From positions 496,001 to 560,000 of the forward strand of contig NADL03000739.1 in assembly GCA_002205965.3 (NCBI GenBank): 64,000 nucleotides of DNA, in the 5' to 3' direction. Under the pieces are notes generated by a model, which was not told the DNA's origin, did no database searches, and was given only the letters and a program-made list of their open reading frames with translations. This DNA comes from Kappaphycus alvarezii (taxonomy: Eukaryota; Rhodophyta; Florideophyceae; Gigartinales; Solieriaceae). Both the position numbers and the translations under genes were made by a program. Positions 11,501 through 24,615 of the stretch are shown one piece after another (positions within the stretch are counted from its first letter, which is position 1; each line of letters opens with the position of its first letter).

Positions 11501-14046
11501 ACGAGAAGGTGGTAATTCTTCTTCTTTTTCTTCTGAATTCATATTAAAACCTTGTTATTACTTTACAAGATGGGAAGATGGATTTTAAACGAGATCTGTA
11601 GCATCTTCAAATCGGAAATTGAGCGATAATCCATGAGATGTAGTGATTTTAGTTTATTGTAAATACCATAATCTGCGGCACGCCGTAAAATATTGGACAA
11701 AATGAGATGTAGCAGTGCTACAGCAGTGCTAAATATCTCTATTGCAGATAAGGATTTTTCACCAACGACAACCTTGAAGTTTCTATTTTTATATAGACAA
11801 CGGAGTACGGGCTGCCAACAGCGAGTAAATTTCAAAGACGAACAATGAAATTAGTTGTATAATGTGAGAAATGGAAGGGGAACCCGGGCGTAGAAACGTG
11901 TCTGTATCCAAAATTGCTGTTGGCAGTTGGGAGTAAATTATAGAGCTAACACCGGGGGTGGCTGTTTATGCTAGGGCCCTAGTGGCTCGACAGGTATGAG
12001 TACGAGCTGGCCAGAATAGGTTTATCTACAAAGGCGTGGTATGTAAATTCAATGTCAGCCAAGTAAAAGAAGTCCAAGTTAGAGATGAGTAAAGTCGAAA
12101 ATTGGCCCAATAGGTGCCTTACTCCTGCGAAAATATCAGTTGTAAGTCTGGGGGGTCCGGACTGCTAGCCCGCAGGTACACTTGGGTGAAGTAAAGCACC
12201 AAGACCGTTGGTGGTCTACAATCGAAAAATTACCCTTACTGTACAGTACATGGTGAAAACAGTGCGCCAGAATGAACAAAAGTTAGATCACAAAAAGATC
12301 AATAAAATAAGTTCATCCGGTGGCAGTACAGCACGATTGCTAAATGCACCACAGCGGAGACGATTCAGAAACTTTAAATTGGTGTGTAGAAACGTTTTGA
12401 CCATAACTAAGTACAAATCTGTGCGCAGATCAAATAATTCAACATAAAATAGCTCGCTAAATCCTTTTAGTGTTTTAATTAATCGTTGACGAGATACTGC
12501 AGAATGAAAAGGGTATTTTGACTCCGAAAGAAGTAATCGAAGCAGAAAGAAAGTTTGAGGACTGGTAGAACAATATTGAACCTACATTAGTACAAATATT
12601 TGGGCTTATCAAATTACTTTGACACAAAAACGCTAAGTCTTTTTAGTGATCAAATTATTCGTTAAGAAATTTATGCAGAAGAAAACTTTAATTGTGATTC
12701 TCACAGCAGTAATTGAACAAGTAAGAAATTTTAGGGAGCTGCTAAGATTGATGCCAAAATAGTCTTCTTGTTTTGCAAAAGTCTGTTTGTCCATTATGAA
12801 GTTGGGAATGTTTGTTTATGATTATGGAGCTATTAAGGTATTTTTTCGAGATCTTTAATTCTTTCTTGACCGTAAAAAAAATAATTGACAACCCTTTGAT
12901 ACACACAGTAAGGAATCTTCATTTCTCACAAAGTTCTGCCTTTAAGTATGGACCTGGTCACAAATTCCTTTCCAATATGTGCAGCATTTTGGGAAAGTGA
13001 TATTCTTCGAAATTATTGGAATTTTTCAAGCGGTAATTTTTATTTTGAAAATAAAGTTGAGGAATTAAGAGATTTTAAGTTCTTAGGAAATCGCAATAGG
13101 ACTCCAAAATCACGTCACCAGAGTCAAGAACAGTCTTTTACCTTCTCCATTGCCGATGAATAATGAATGAAAGAAAAATGAATCAATAACTGACTTGTAA
13201 ATAAAGTATTGAGAATGATAAGAAACATCATTTGAATTTTGAATTTTTCCAGTACTTCACATAATAGACTAATGAAACTTTGAAACAAAAGACTGTTTAA
13301 TATCAAATGATGCGTTCCTCTTATACCATAACAGAGTAAAGAGAGATATTATTAGTCAAATGTACGGATAATGAATAGGATCTTAGACTAACCTAGCCCC
13401 CATCAAGCCCAGAAAAACCGTTTCAGAAGTCCTTGATTGAAAACATTCTGACTTCTCAGGGATATCTATTCCTGCATCCTTAGGAATTTTACAGTACTTC
13501 GCTGCATTTATCGATGAAAGAAAAGGAATATAAGCTGTTTAATTCCAGACTAAAACATTCAATTGATTTCAAAGCCTAAGACAGTACAAAAACTATCGAG
13601 ACTGAACAGAAATTCACGATATTTTCAATCAAATTGGATCTACAGAGTGAGAAAAAGAGTAAATATATATTAGAATACATGCAATGGAGTAAGTATTTAA
13701 GTTTGATTACAGTTCGTAATTAATTCATTCTAGAAGAAGAATAATTGATACAGTAGTAATATAAAGTAGCACTAATAATGAAGATATTCAGCAAAACAGT
13801 AATTTAATTATTAATAAGAAAGTTAATCCACTCAAAATGGTTTTAGAAACCACTCGCTGATTGTTTATCAAACATCAGAATAATTAGAGTTTTTATTTTG
13901 GAAAAAGCCAGAATTTTCAAGAGTTTTGACATCTGAAAAACTTGACTATGTTCTGAAGTATGGATCTGACTTTTTCAAAGTGCTTTCATTCCCAAGGCGA
14001 ACCCATTTAGATATTTATGGACATGAAGATACCTTATCTCAAGTGT
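11501..14046. other. AT-rich gap, no gene
   Basis: Only short AT-driven frames are present on both strands. No repeat family was recognised. Confidence 0.45.
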
Positions 14047-14078
14047 CATCAATTGATTACATATGTAATCAATTGATG
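14047..14078. repeat. Perfect 32-bp palindrome without loop
   Basis: The half-site CATCAATTGATTACAT at 14,047-14,062 is followed immediately by its exact reverse complement. The 18-bp word TGTCATCAATTGATTACA that enters it (from 14,044) recurs exactly at 16,843-16,860. Confidence 0.95.
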
Positions 14079-14676
14079 AAATTTTCTAAGAACAAAAGAA
14101 ATTTTTTTGAAACATTCTTTTAACGCCTTTTCTTCGCTTTCCATTTCCCTTCACCCCTCTGCTACCTTGAAAGGTTGCCGTTCAGAGCTTTCGCAAGTTC
14201 ATTGCCTCGCGAAATCAATTTACTCCTGCGCAAGATATGTTTTAGCGGATGCGCCTGCATTTATTTGTGATGTTATATAGTAGCTGAAAATAAAAAACCA
14301 GATGCACCATGCATCATGTTTTAAAACATTTCAACAGTTAGGTCGTTTATTTCCTATTCCTTCGAGCATTATGTGGGAATATTTTTCGTCTGTGCTGGGT
14401 GGCCTTCTTAGTGACGGTGGCCTTGAATGGAGAGACCATCGTGACATCGGAATTGGTAAGGTCAGCAGTGGGAAGGGTACTGGGGTGGAACCAGTATGTC
14501 CGAGGGCCTTATTTCTGCACCTGAGACGAATAGTAGGAACCGCTACAGCTGCTATCTGAGTATAGGCTTCCAAATACTTAAAGTTGAGAGTATCTACATC
14601 AGGAGGATTTGAGCCAGTTGTCCACGCTATACGGTGATCTTACGAGGAGCATGGTGAATCAGCGGAGGATACACTT

Positions 14677-15429
14677 TTAACCAATGACGTTCAAAAACCT
14701 TTTCACTCGATCAGCCGAAGTGCTGTTTTGACGGAGGTCGAACAGAGATTTTCGGAGCTCTTCCCTTGGGTCCATTGCACGTACGCGATAAGCCAGGGTC
14801 ATTTCTGGTGTGGGAATGATATGATACGGAGCGTGGTTGGCGAGCAGCACTGGAATCCGCTTGTTACACTCTAATTCTCCATTTTGCTGCAAGAGGTGAC
14901 GTTGGAACTCAAAATACCCCCGGAAAATGTTGACGACACCACAGGCGGGCCTTCCTTCCACTACATCTGTGGTACTTGACGATAGGTATATACTGTAGGT
15001 GGCACCCCTAAGGCCATTTGGACAGCACTACAGTTCGTCTCCTCCCTGGAGGTGCACAGTTTAGGTTTAAACTGATAGCACAAGATGCTGTCACAGGGGG
15101 TTGACTCAGTTAGATAATCACTACAGTTTACGTTTTTGAACTCACTCTGCGAGTGGAATTTGTATCTATTTCTATCAACCCCACCTACATCCGCGGTTGT
15201 ATTAACACTTCCATTCATCCCACCGGGAGGTTGGTAGTCTTCATGTGCTGAAATCATCACTCATTATAGTTGAAAACGAACCCAGCTTGTTAATAACATT
15301 TTCCTGGATTCGATAGGTAGATGAAAACTTACGTCCATAGATGAACTTTACAGGTGAAGTTGTGTTGAGACTAAGTATAAAAAGCATACTTAGTACCGAT
15401 AAATGCAATGCAAACTGATATTCCTGCAC
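14677..15429 (-). pseudogene. Possible secreted or type II membrane protein, broken
   Basis: I do not recognise a family. Reading the minus strand from 15,429, the first frame (62 aa) has a hydrophobic segment FALHLSVLSMLFILSL at residues 6-21 that could be a signal peptide or signal anchor. A second frame (15,260-14,961) holds several cysteines and N-glycosylation-type NxS/T sites (NGS, NTT, NCS). A third (14,961-14,677) gives a compact hydrophilic/hydrophobic pattern containing VVNIFRGYFEFQRHLLQQ and ending in FLNVIG. The three frames overlap or abut and lie in different phases, so if they were one gene it has two frame changes or small introns. A Golgi-type glycosyltransferase or sulfotransferase would fit the topology, but no motif proves it. 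The gene sits beside LINE-like copy 1 on the opposite strand. Confidence 0.3.
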
Positions 15430-15599
15430 TGCCTATGGCAATTCCTGACAACGAAAACGCATATGTAAATACTACGGAAGCAACAATACAGCAATGCACA
15501 CACATGCAATTTCAAGCAGCATAGTCCAGCATTCGCAACGACGTACATCGTTAAAGAGAGCACCAATTAGATAAAAGACATCACTGATAAAATATTCCG

Positions 15600-16760
15600 A
15601 CCCTCACCGAGAATGGAACATTTGAAGAGATGCTTCGTCACTTCAACTGGAAGTTCCCTGATTTCTAATATAGACCTCCGCATCAATAAGTGTGCCGGCT
15701 GGGACCAACCATCCCGACCCTACCTGGTCAGCAGTCCCTCCCATATGAGCTTCGGCAGAACTATGACGACGGGACAAAAGTGCCCCGCGCTCCCATCGGG
15801 TCTGACCTAATCATGGGGCGCGAGTTCACAACGCAAGTCACTTCTTTACAGCCTCTCCTCAAATCCCTCTTAACCTTGTATGATACTCATGTAGCTCTCC
15901 ACCTACGGCGGACCTGCTTTGGTGTATGTCGGACCTACCTCTTACGGGTAGTTCTCCCTAATTTCATTCTCAATAGAGCTGCGGAATTCGACACCGCTGT
16001 GGAGGACACGCTGCGGTGGATTGTTGACGGGGTTCTGGGCGCCGACTCGTTTCGGGAATTTCGACTTCCTATTGCGCTCTCTGAGCCCCGCAAGCCAACA
16101 TTTGCTATCGGGTTCCGCTCCGCTAAGCTCACTGTGGCGGCTTTCTTTCTTTCCTCCTTATCCCTCAGGCGTGCCCTGTGCTCTACTCTTCTTCTTGTGC
16201 TACCAAACACTGTTCTCCAATCTTACACACCCGCAGTTTGGGCTCATTACGAGTGGAAGAGAAAGTGGCACCCAAGAAGATTGTCCAGTTCACGGATATA
16301 GACTCAAGGCAGCGGTTTGGGCAAGGGTAACTTGCTCGCCTAGTTGAGTAAAAGTCCTTTAACGCCACGCCAAAGGGGGATGAGAGACCGCCGCATTCGG
16401 AGCTTTTTTCAGTGTATGATTGCAAGGACTGACTTTCATGCCAACCGGCTCTAGGCCTGGACACCTAAATCTCAGACTCCGATTATAAGAAGTGGTTGCA
16501 GTTTCAGGGCACCACTGTTTCCTCCCGCTTCAAAATGCCACAAGGGGAGATGCACAGCACTCTTGGATTAGTACGGTGACCACGCATTGCGCTTTGCCTA
16601 TGGTACGACTCGCAAAAACGGTTTTTTGTGGCAGAATCTCTCCAAAGCCGCCCAAAACCCTATCCTCGAGCCCCCGGCGTCGGCTGGAGCAATTCCATAC
16701 AGCGCCTGGTAGCAAGACTTCTATGAAGCATTGAATACATCCGCAGCGGGAGTGGCGTTG
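15600..16760 (+). mobile_element. LINE-like retroelement fragment, copy 1
   Basis: The plus strand encodes the segment between RT and the C-terminal zinc finger of a LINE-like protein. The open frame at 15,690-16,301 carries YDTHVALHLRRTCFGVCRTY, then FDTAVEDTLRWIVDGVLG and ALSEPRKPTFAIGFRSA, which match the LLRxCxGxxRxxYLLR...FD...L...LPxxxGGxGLRSA pattern I know from RT proteins of this type. Further on, in other frames, KKIVQFTDIDSRQRFGQG (16,265-16,325) and a CHKGRC finger (about 16,535-16,552) match copy 2 at 48.9-49.9 kb almost residue for residue. The fragment lacks the RT core and stops before the nuclease-like tail, so it is truncated at both ends and has several frame changes. The family is called LINE-like because of domain order and the 5'-truncated sibling copy. 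Confidence 0.65.
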
Positions 16761-16842
16761 CGGACGATAGAACGGCTGAAGATCAAATATGCGTAGAAGT
16801 AACTGCAGTATTATTTTTTTGAGGAATTTATGCAAATACGCA

Positions 16843-16888
16843 TGTCATCAATTGATTACAATAATGCAATCAATATCAATTGATTACA
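16843..16888. repeat. Second copy of the ATCAATTGATTACA inverted-repeat motif
   Basis: TGTCATCAATTGATTACA at 16,843-16,860 repeats the word at 14,044-14,061. It is followed by a further ATCAATTGATTACA at 16,875-16,888. The two 18-bp copies bracket the 14.1-16.8 kb segment. Confidence 0.85.
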
Positions 16889-19800
16889 TTTGCCTTGTCG
16901 AATAGACACTTGTAGATCTATAAGACTGGGACAAAATATATCAGAATCTGTACAAATTCAGAATTAAAAGTTATAAAACAACATTCATCCCAACTATATT
17001 CTGAAACGGTCTTCAAAGAAATCATGTATTCAAGAGGATATGTAAATTATATGATAATCATAGAATAGTCGATAATATATGGGGGATATTAATGAGAGTC
17101 TTCCTCATATAATATTCGAGAGACCACTGGGGCTCTTTCGGGACTTATTTCACGCAATACTTATTTTTCGGCTCAAAAAGAGAATATAGAAGTTCTGATG
17201 CCGGAATTTCGTGATCGTTCTCGGAAGAATGCGATATAATGTGAGCGAAAAACGCTCTCCGAGCGCAACACTTGGTATAATATCACGTTGAATCCTGATT
17301 ACAAGCCCACAAATTTGGTATAAACCTGTAACAAACTCACCCGGATCGCATATGACTGTAATTTGTAAGTACGAGAAGCATTGTTCAGCCGATCAACTGT
17401 AAATAGGCAGACAGAATCGTAGAGTTATTGCACTTGTGTTCAATTAAGTTTTGCTCCGTCGGCATTACTACGCTCGGTTGTACCAAATATGATATGCGGA
17501 GATTTATTTGGCTCACAATATGTATTACTTGCACTCTTGTCTGTATTTCATTCTATTTGATACGCTGCACTGACTTTTGTATTGAACAGTCATTGTTTTA
17601 TGATAAAATGTAATGTAAGTTTTATTTTCCCATGATATTGCTTCCGCGACCTACACAAGACAATGAATAGTTTCTAGCCAACTACTGCAAGTAATATTCT
17701 TAATGTAAAATCGTTCCAAGCATGTGAATCGTTTCAATAACGCGCTTTAAAGTACTATAAATCCACTTTATCGAAGAGGCGCTGCATATGTCATATAAAG
17801 TTATCCGCTTGCGCATCAACCGACGCAATAGTTGTAAAATATGGTCCTCTATCGCTTTATGTACATTTTCACGCAGGTCGCTGCACCGTAATGACATGGA
17901 ATACTTCAATTGCTCTTGAAAATAGAATAGTTAGACCGTGCAACAGTCAACTTTTACATCAATGTATCATTCTATCACATTGACAAATGCTGTCGAAAAG
18001 GGTGACAGTCTCACATTAAGCTTATGTTCACTTGAAAAGCTACTTTGAGGAGTCCTAAAGTAGTAGCGTTGAAAAATATTTAGTATCTGACGCCGCCGCG
18101 CTCTCATCACCACTCGTCCATTTCAACGATAACAAGGAGGCATAAACGTATTTGAAACCCTTATTTCGTTGTTTTTGATGATGTTTTCATCTCATCATTA
18201 TATCAGCTCAGAAATGCCTTAATTATCTTTTTTATTCTTGATTTCGTAACCTGCCCTACCCTTATCCTACCCTCCACACTAATGTTTCCTGCCCCGGTCG
18301 CACAGTGGTATAGTATTTCATTTCAATAACGGTGGAAAATAACACAGTATTTGATTGCAATAGCATTACACATTACGGGTTCGGACTATTTATACGAATG
18401 AAATGTAAAAAAATGATAGATAATTATTTAAACAGTTTTGATCATCTTATTTTAAGTGATAAAATAACGGATTTATACATTCCATTTCCACATTTTTTGT
18501 AACTGAATGAAGAGGTAAGCTGAACCGAAATGCCGAATTATGTTTTTGATATCATTTGAACCGGGCCAGGAGATAACATGCTCACAATTTGATTGATTTT
18601 GATGGTAATTTTTCCTTAGTAAATTATTAACATGGACGTTCCCAGTACTGATGGTACTATAGAGATCTAAATATGTTGTAAATAAAATTGCATGGTCTCT
18701 TTCACAGTTTTATCTCTACATCAACTCTTGGAAAGCCTATTCCAAGTCATTCTCCTGATTCTACAGTTCCCCAAAACTTTTAATGATTAACAAATCTATT
18801 ACTACCGCATCCAATCATTCCCTTCTGATATAGTTATAACTCCCCTATCCCATCTCTCCATCATTACTAATCATGCTCTTTGTACTCAGTAGTTCCATCG
18901 CTTTCAATTTTCCTACATCAAATTTCCTAATCCAAGATACCTCCCTACCTTGGCCCACATATTTCAAGTTATTCTTCAAAAACAATTTATATTTTTGATT
19001 CCCTTTTTCCCTTTTTTCATGCCTACCTCGCACTCTTTTACTCAATCCATTCCAAAATGAACTAAAAAAGCTTTGTTTTACAGCCTTCAGTTTAATTAAT
19101 TTCTCCACCTTTCCTCATTCTTCCTGCCTCGTCTCACAACATCGATGCCAACCACGATCTTAACTATAATATCAACTGCGATTCCGTACTTTTTCTCCCA
19201 AATCATTCCAACATGAACTCGACATCCAATGGTATTCAGTCTTTAGTTTTCATACTTCCAATTTGCACTTCTCCATATTACCTGTTCTAGTCGCGATTCT
19301 AAACGTAATTTCACGCGGTCCCAAAGGAGAAATCAGCTTCGGTCACGTACTCGAATTTCCCCTCCATCCCGACCTCATATCCACTACCAAGCTATTATCC
19401 CTACTTCTCTTTTTCGCACTTTTCATCATCGCTTCCACCCTACTTCCTTCCTGTAAATATAACAATTATGTACTATTTCAGTTATTCAGTATCCGAGAGG
19501 AATGTGAGAAAAGAAAAAAGGGTGAGGTAATTGGCGTTAATACATTACTTGTGAAAAAGAAAATAAATGGCCAAAGAGAAGTTAGGCGTAATTATAATTT
19601 CGAAGCGCCCCTTGTGTATCATGATATCTCGTAGACAAAATTATGCCTATTCGGAAAATGTAGATTTTTTGGGTATTGTAGCTACTAAGTGGGCTACAAA
19701 TGTGGTATTCGTACCAGTTTGAAACGCACCAAGAGTAGTATAAGATATTATATGCACTGTCAGAAAACTTACCATTAATTTTGAGGAACACTTCGTTAGT

Positions 19801-22800
19801 TATCATTATGTTGAAATAGAATTAGATAATGAGACTAAAAGATGCGGGAAACCCTGAATAAATGCTTCAAAATTATTTATTCAAATAGAAATATTTCTTA
19901 TTCAAAAAAACTCTTTGCTATCTTTCATCTCTTTCACTGAAATCTAATAGTATATTCATTCTGTTAGAAAATTGCTGCCGAGATATTTGTGCTTGTGTCT
20001 TCACCAAGGATTGCTGGCTTGTCTTTAAATCATATAAGATCCAAGGCCAGTTTATGATCAAAAACGCAAGTTCCGGAAGTTAATGTCACACGGAAACAAT
20101 GCGGGTCCTTGTGATATCTTTGACATTTATGGAAATATTCGCCTATGTCTTCCAGTTTTAAAAATTTTTAACTAATTTATCCTTAGGTTAGGTCCGTCTG
20201 AGTAGTTTATACAGTTTATTGGCTTACGATCCCCAAAAGTGCCTTTGAAATCTTCCTATTTCTGACAAATTGTATAGCAATGTTGAAGTATCAGAAGTGA
20301 TGGAGAGATGAAGTCTGCTGCAAACGATAGACCTACTCGAAACATAATGTCTGTTTTACAGCCCATTATCCGCACTGTCTGCCACGAGCCAATAATTATC
20401 CAGCAATATGGAGTAGAAAGGGATCTAAAGAGGCAATGGACCATTTTCTACGTTATTAATAGGGGCTTTACCGTCGTCAAAAATAGAGCACGTCATAGCC
20501 CATGTTCTAAGTTTCATTATGTTGCTGTATCTTAGTACCATACCTTTTAATTTTATGACCCCAGGGTGCTGCACGTATTTCAAGCCATTATCTGCGGCAT
20601 TACTTTGGTCAATATTAATTTTTGTGAGTTGACTCTGTAATAAACAGTAATTTTGCAGCATCTACTGTGCCCACAGTATCTTAGAAAAATCTCAATGTTC
20701 ATTTATATTACCAAAAAAGGGATGCAAATTGAAGCAATCCGCGACTAAAAATCGCAAAGAGAATGAGCCCGTCTTCAAATCCACGTCTTCCCGCAACTAT
20801 TGTTCATTAAATTAATAAACTATCATCTTTATCTCAAATAACGCTTCTTCAACTCAAAAAAATTCTGTTTTGAAAGTATCGTGCAAGTTAACTCCTACAC
20901 CCTCATCTCCATCATAAATTTGCTGACTTCAATTCATTTCTTTCATCATATAACTTCCTCCCCTATTTTAAGCCGCAATAGATCGCGTTGTTCAGAGCTG
21001 ACTAGCTCTAAAAAATTAAGTACCGTTATAAAAAAATAAAACACTTTTTTTACAACTCTGCCAGAACGAGGCTCACGAAAGGGTGTAATCAAAATCGGAC
21101 TTTTGTCCGTTTGAGGATCAAATGCAAATTAGTGCTGAGTAGCGGTGCAGTTATTATCACGATTAAACTGAAAATTTTTCGAAAACAGGAATTGTTTGTT
21201 CATCGTAACATCAACATTTTTCCAGCATAGGGAAATACTTTTCCTTGCCATTTTGACTACAAAATAAGCTATATCTGCTTTCATCCGCTCAAAATGAAAC
21301 CCAGAGCGCTATTCAGCTACAAAACATGTTCTTTCGCATTTGAAAGGTTCATTTTCCGAATAATAAACTAAAAACATTCAAATTGCCAGCAAAACGGAAC
21401 CTCCGAAGCATTAATTTGGTTTTTCGATCTTACGGATCTTTTATAGCGTAATTCACACCTATTGTTATCTTTTAAAATATATAATAACAGTAAAAGGAGT
21501 TATTGTTTCCTCTCGATATCGAAAATAAATTTCGGTGCAAGGCTTGCAAATTTTACCATAATATACTCCTTAATCATTAATATACTACTATTACTAGCAT
21601 TTCAGGTATCAGTATATCATCAACCTGGTAAATCAATATGTAACCTTAAACATGGCTATATGTTTTTTGTGTCACATACAACCTTTCACCAATTTTTTCT
21701 TCTCAAATTCATTTATACACTTTTATCCTTGATAAATGTTCTCTACAGATTTTTAGCAGCTCTTCTTCTCTCTTTTATTTTAATACCTGTGAATTTCATC
21801 GTATAGATACTGCTCTCTCACGACATGGGATGCCTTCTTCGTGTCTGATAACTTTACGAACTTCCGCAAGAATTTGATTGGGATATTATGCTTTCATCTA
21901 CCGTATTCTGGTGAAATTCGGTAGATAAAAAATCTTATGTTGTGACTATTACACAAAAATCACATAATTTTAGTTCAAACCATTAAAAATCGGGTTTCCT
22001 ATTTTCTTAATTTACTCAGGGCTTTTGACCATGAACATTAATTTTCAATACACTTTTGCCTCGAATATTGTTCTCGCATCCTTACATTGAATCAATTCCC
22101 CCTCCACTATCACGATAAATAGCTCCCGAGAACCATGAAAAATACCAACCTCTACATTTTCCTATCCCTACTCCCATCTATATTCCAATTATTAAAAAGA
22201 AACATCTAAATCTATCCCACACCCCGTATTTGAAATAATTTAATCCCATGAATTCATACTCAAACAATACCGGCCCTGCATCCCCTGCACAGTCCAATAA
22301 GTTCCCACTATGGGCAACCATCTAATACATGATCAGTCATTTCCCTCACCGCTCGTTTAGTAGTCCATTATGTTCGGATATGCTATAAAAATAAAGGCAT
22401 AAGGATGTTGGGGGTTCAAGTTATGATCCTACACCTATAGATGCTTAACCTGTGGTACTAAAATTCGCACTTTCTATGCTTCTATATTAAAAAGTTTGTA
22501 TGTGCTGGTCCACAAACATTATGGACTAAAAAGCTCAATAAAGTGCTCCCAGTGTGCCATTCCCGAGAATTAGAAGGTAAATAGAGCTCATTTACGTATA
22601 GACTGCGGTAATCATTGCAAAAGGATGGGGTTTTTGAATTGCAGTTTTACTCATATAGCTCTGAAATAATATCCTATCCATTACATAATAATTACTTTTC
22701 CCAGACAGGATTAGTAATCATTTGTCAAATGGGCGATACATCACTGAAAATCTTTACGTCGTTCTAATTTTGTAAAGGTAAATGAGCATCTGCTTGAGAT

Positions 22801-24555
22801 TGGTTATTTCTTGAGAGACTTTGACTGCAGGCAAGATTATAAATAATGTGCCTTTCGCGCCGCCAATGTGGTGCACCGCATTAAACTGTAATTATTTGCA
22901 TATCAAATTTGTCAAACAAGATGGAAGCGACGAGTAATGGGAGGTATCCTCTGACTTGGAAGGTAGTGAGGACTGTTAGTGCTATGATATGGCATACCGT
23001 GAGGATCCTCTTATTTATTTCACTGCAGTAACAGTTTATATTGAATAAGTTTCACTGCAGGAGCTTGCGAAGTTTACTGTAAAACATGTGGTTTTATCGG
23101 AAATACACCTTCATGTTGAAGGCTATTTAAATAGTACTAATAATACTATGTCGTTTCAAATTATTGAAACGTTGCATCTCACAGTCTAAGAGGCCTAGTT
23201 TTCTAGTACAAATTAACTATATATATATATATAAACTCTGACATTTCTATAATTAACTTTAATATAAATTCATGTTCTTCTCCAGTCAGGCTACTCTGAT
23301 TTCTCAGCAGTTGTACTGCTAAAAATGTCAAATCTCTGGTTTGAACTGATCAACATTGAGTCTAGATAGCTTATAAACAGTTAAAACTATACGTTTCGGT
23401 ATAGCTCGCTGTATTGGAGGAGAAAATCGACGAAATTTTGTACCAAATAAACTTATTTGATTGTTTGAAAAAGTATTTTACGTGTATTAATTGGATTCAA
23501 AATAAAGATGAACACGCCGCATCTTAATTTTATGATTTCATTTCACCCAAACTTCTCCTAGGTATTTTAATTCCAACGATTATGAGCAGCTTTGATAATC
23601 CTACAGATATTGCGGTTATAAAATCATTCTCAAAAGAAGTTTTGGGGAAGATTTATATATAACATCTGTTATAGATGACTAAATATTTTTTAAAATTACG
23701 ATGAAATAGTATTTCCTCACTGCTATTTCGCACCTATCACATTTTATTCCCGAAAACAAGCAGGCTTCTGTTTACCTTGGACATGAGTTTTGGGTTTATT
23801 GCAAGTAACGATGAGAGCTACGCTACCTACCGAAAGCAATAGAACTTTTACGAATTTCAAATGGCTTGCACATATCGAGCGAGACCAGTACCGGGGCGAT
23901 CTCCATTTTCCTTCTCAGTTCCTCTAACGCGATCTCAGCAGCTTTCCTCTCGTCCAAATTTTCTTGCAAACATTTTGAAGGAAACTTGCAATTCCGCCGT
24001 TTATTCCACAAATCCTCTATCATGATCTAGAGAAATTAAATTTCTCAATCCCAGGAAGGAATCAAATTTCCCTGTTGACAGTAGGGTTGTTATTTTAACT
24101 ATGGATACAGTCTTGCTTCTTCTATTTGGATAATCATTGACGCTTGCCATGTGGCCTCAAATCTTGAAATAGGTGATCCAAACGTCTCACGTAGACTGAT
24201 TTTTTACTTAATGCGCTCAACACCATTAGCATTAACGTAATGTGCCTGATATGCTCCTTCTATTTGAAAAGTTACAAATAGGCTATCCATGAACATTATG
24301 ACTACTGTAAAGTCCTCCAAAACAGTATACTATGTCCTAAAAAATTCCGGCGGGCCATTATTCACCCCAGATGGAATGACAAGGAGGCATAATCCTCCAT
24401 AAATGCCGCGAAAAATCGTTAGTCTTTAATATTCAGCTTTGATTTTGGACTTTGCATCAATAACTCTTATACGGTTCGTTGAAGATTCCCGTTGAATGAC
24501 TTCATTTGAAATCTTAGAACTTCATACTAAGATAAACGACTGAAGGGGTGATTAA
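16889..24555. other. AT-rich gene desert
   Basis: No recognisable protein, RNA gene or long repeat. Frames at 19,263-19,634 and 21,462-21,806 contain hydrophobic stretches but are T-rich and show no family pattern. The plus strand is pyrimidine-rich around 18,700-19,460. Confidence 0.45.
23218..23233. repeat. (TA)n microsatellite
   Basis: Eight uninterrupted TA units. Confidence 0.9.
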
Positions 24556-24615
24556 TATATTCAAAAAAGCAAGAAGTTTCCCTCCAAAGGGAAACTTCTT
24601 GCTTTTTTGAATATA
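24556..24615. repeat. Perfect hairpin, 28-bp stem and 4-nt loop
   Basis: The arm at 24,556-24,583 (starting TATATTCAAAAAAGC) is exactly complementary to 24,588-24,615, with loop CCAA. A stem of 28 bp without mismatch in an intergenic desert must be recent or constrained. One arm ends in a T-run, so either strand would transcribe as a strong hairpin. Confidence 0.97.

Noticed and set aside
15935-16210. Minus-strand frame of 91 codons
   Set aside because: It is the antisense shadow of LINE-like copy 1, whose plus-strand frame has the recognisable motifs.
19263-19634. A 123-codon frame with a transmembrane-like segment
   Set aside because: It is T-rich sequence in which hydrophobic codons are expected, with no family pattern or supporting context.
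21462-21806. A 114-codon hydrophobic frame
   Set aside because: AT-rich composition alone explains it. No conserved motif is present.
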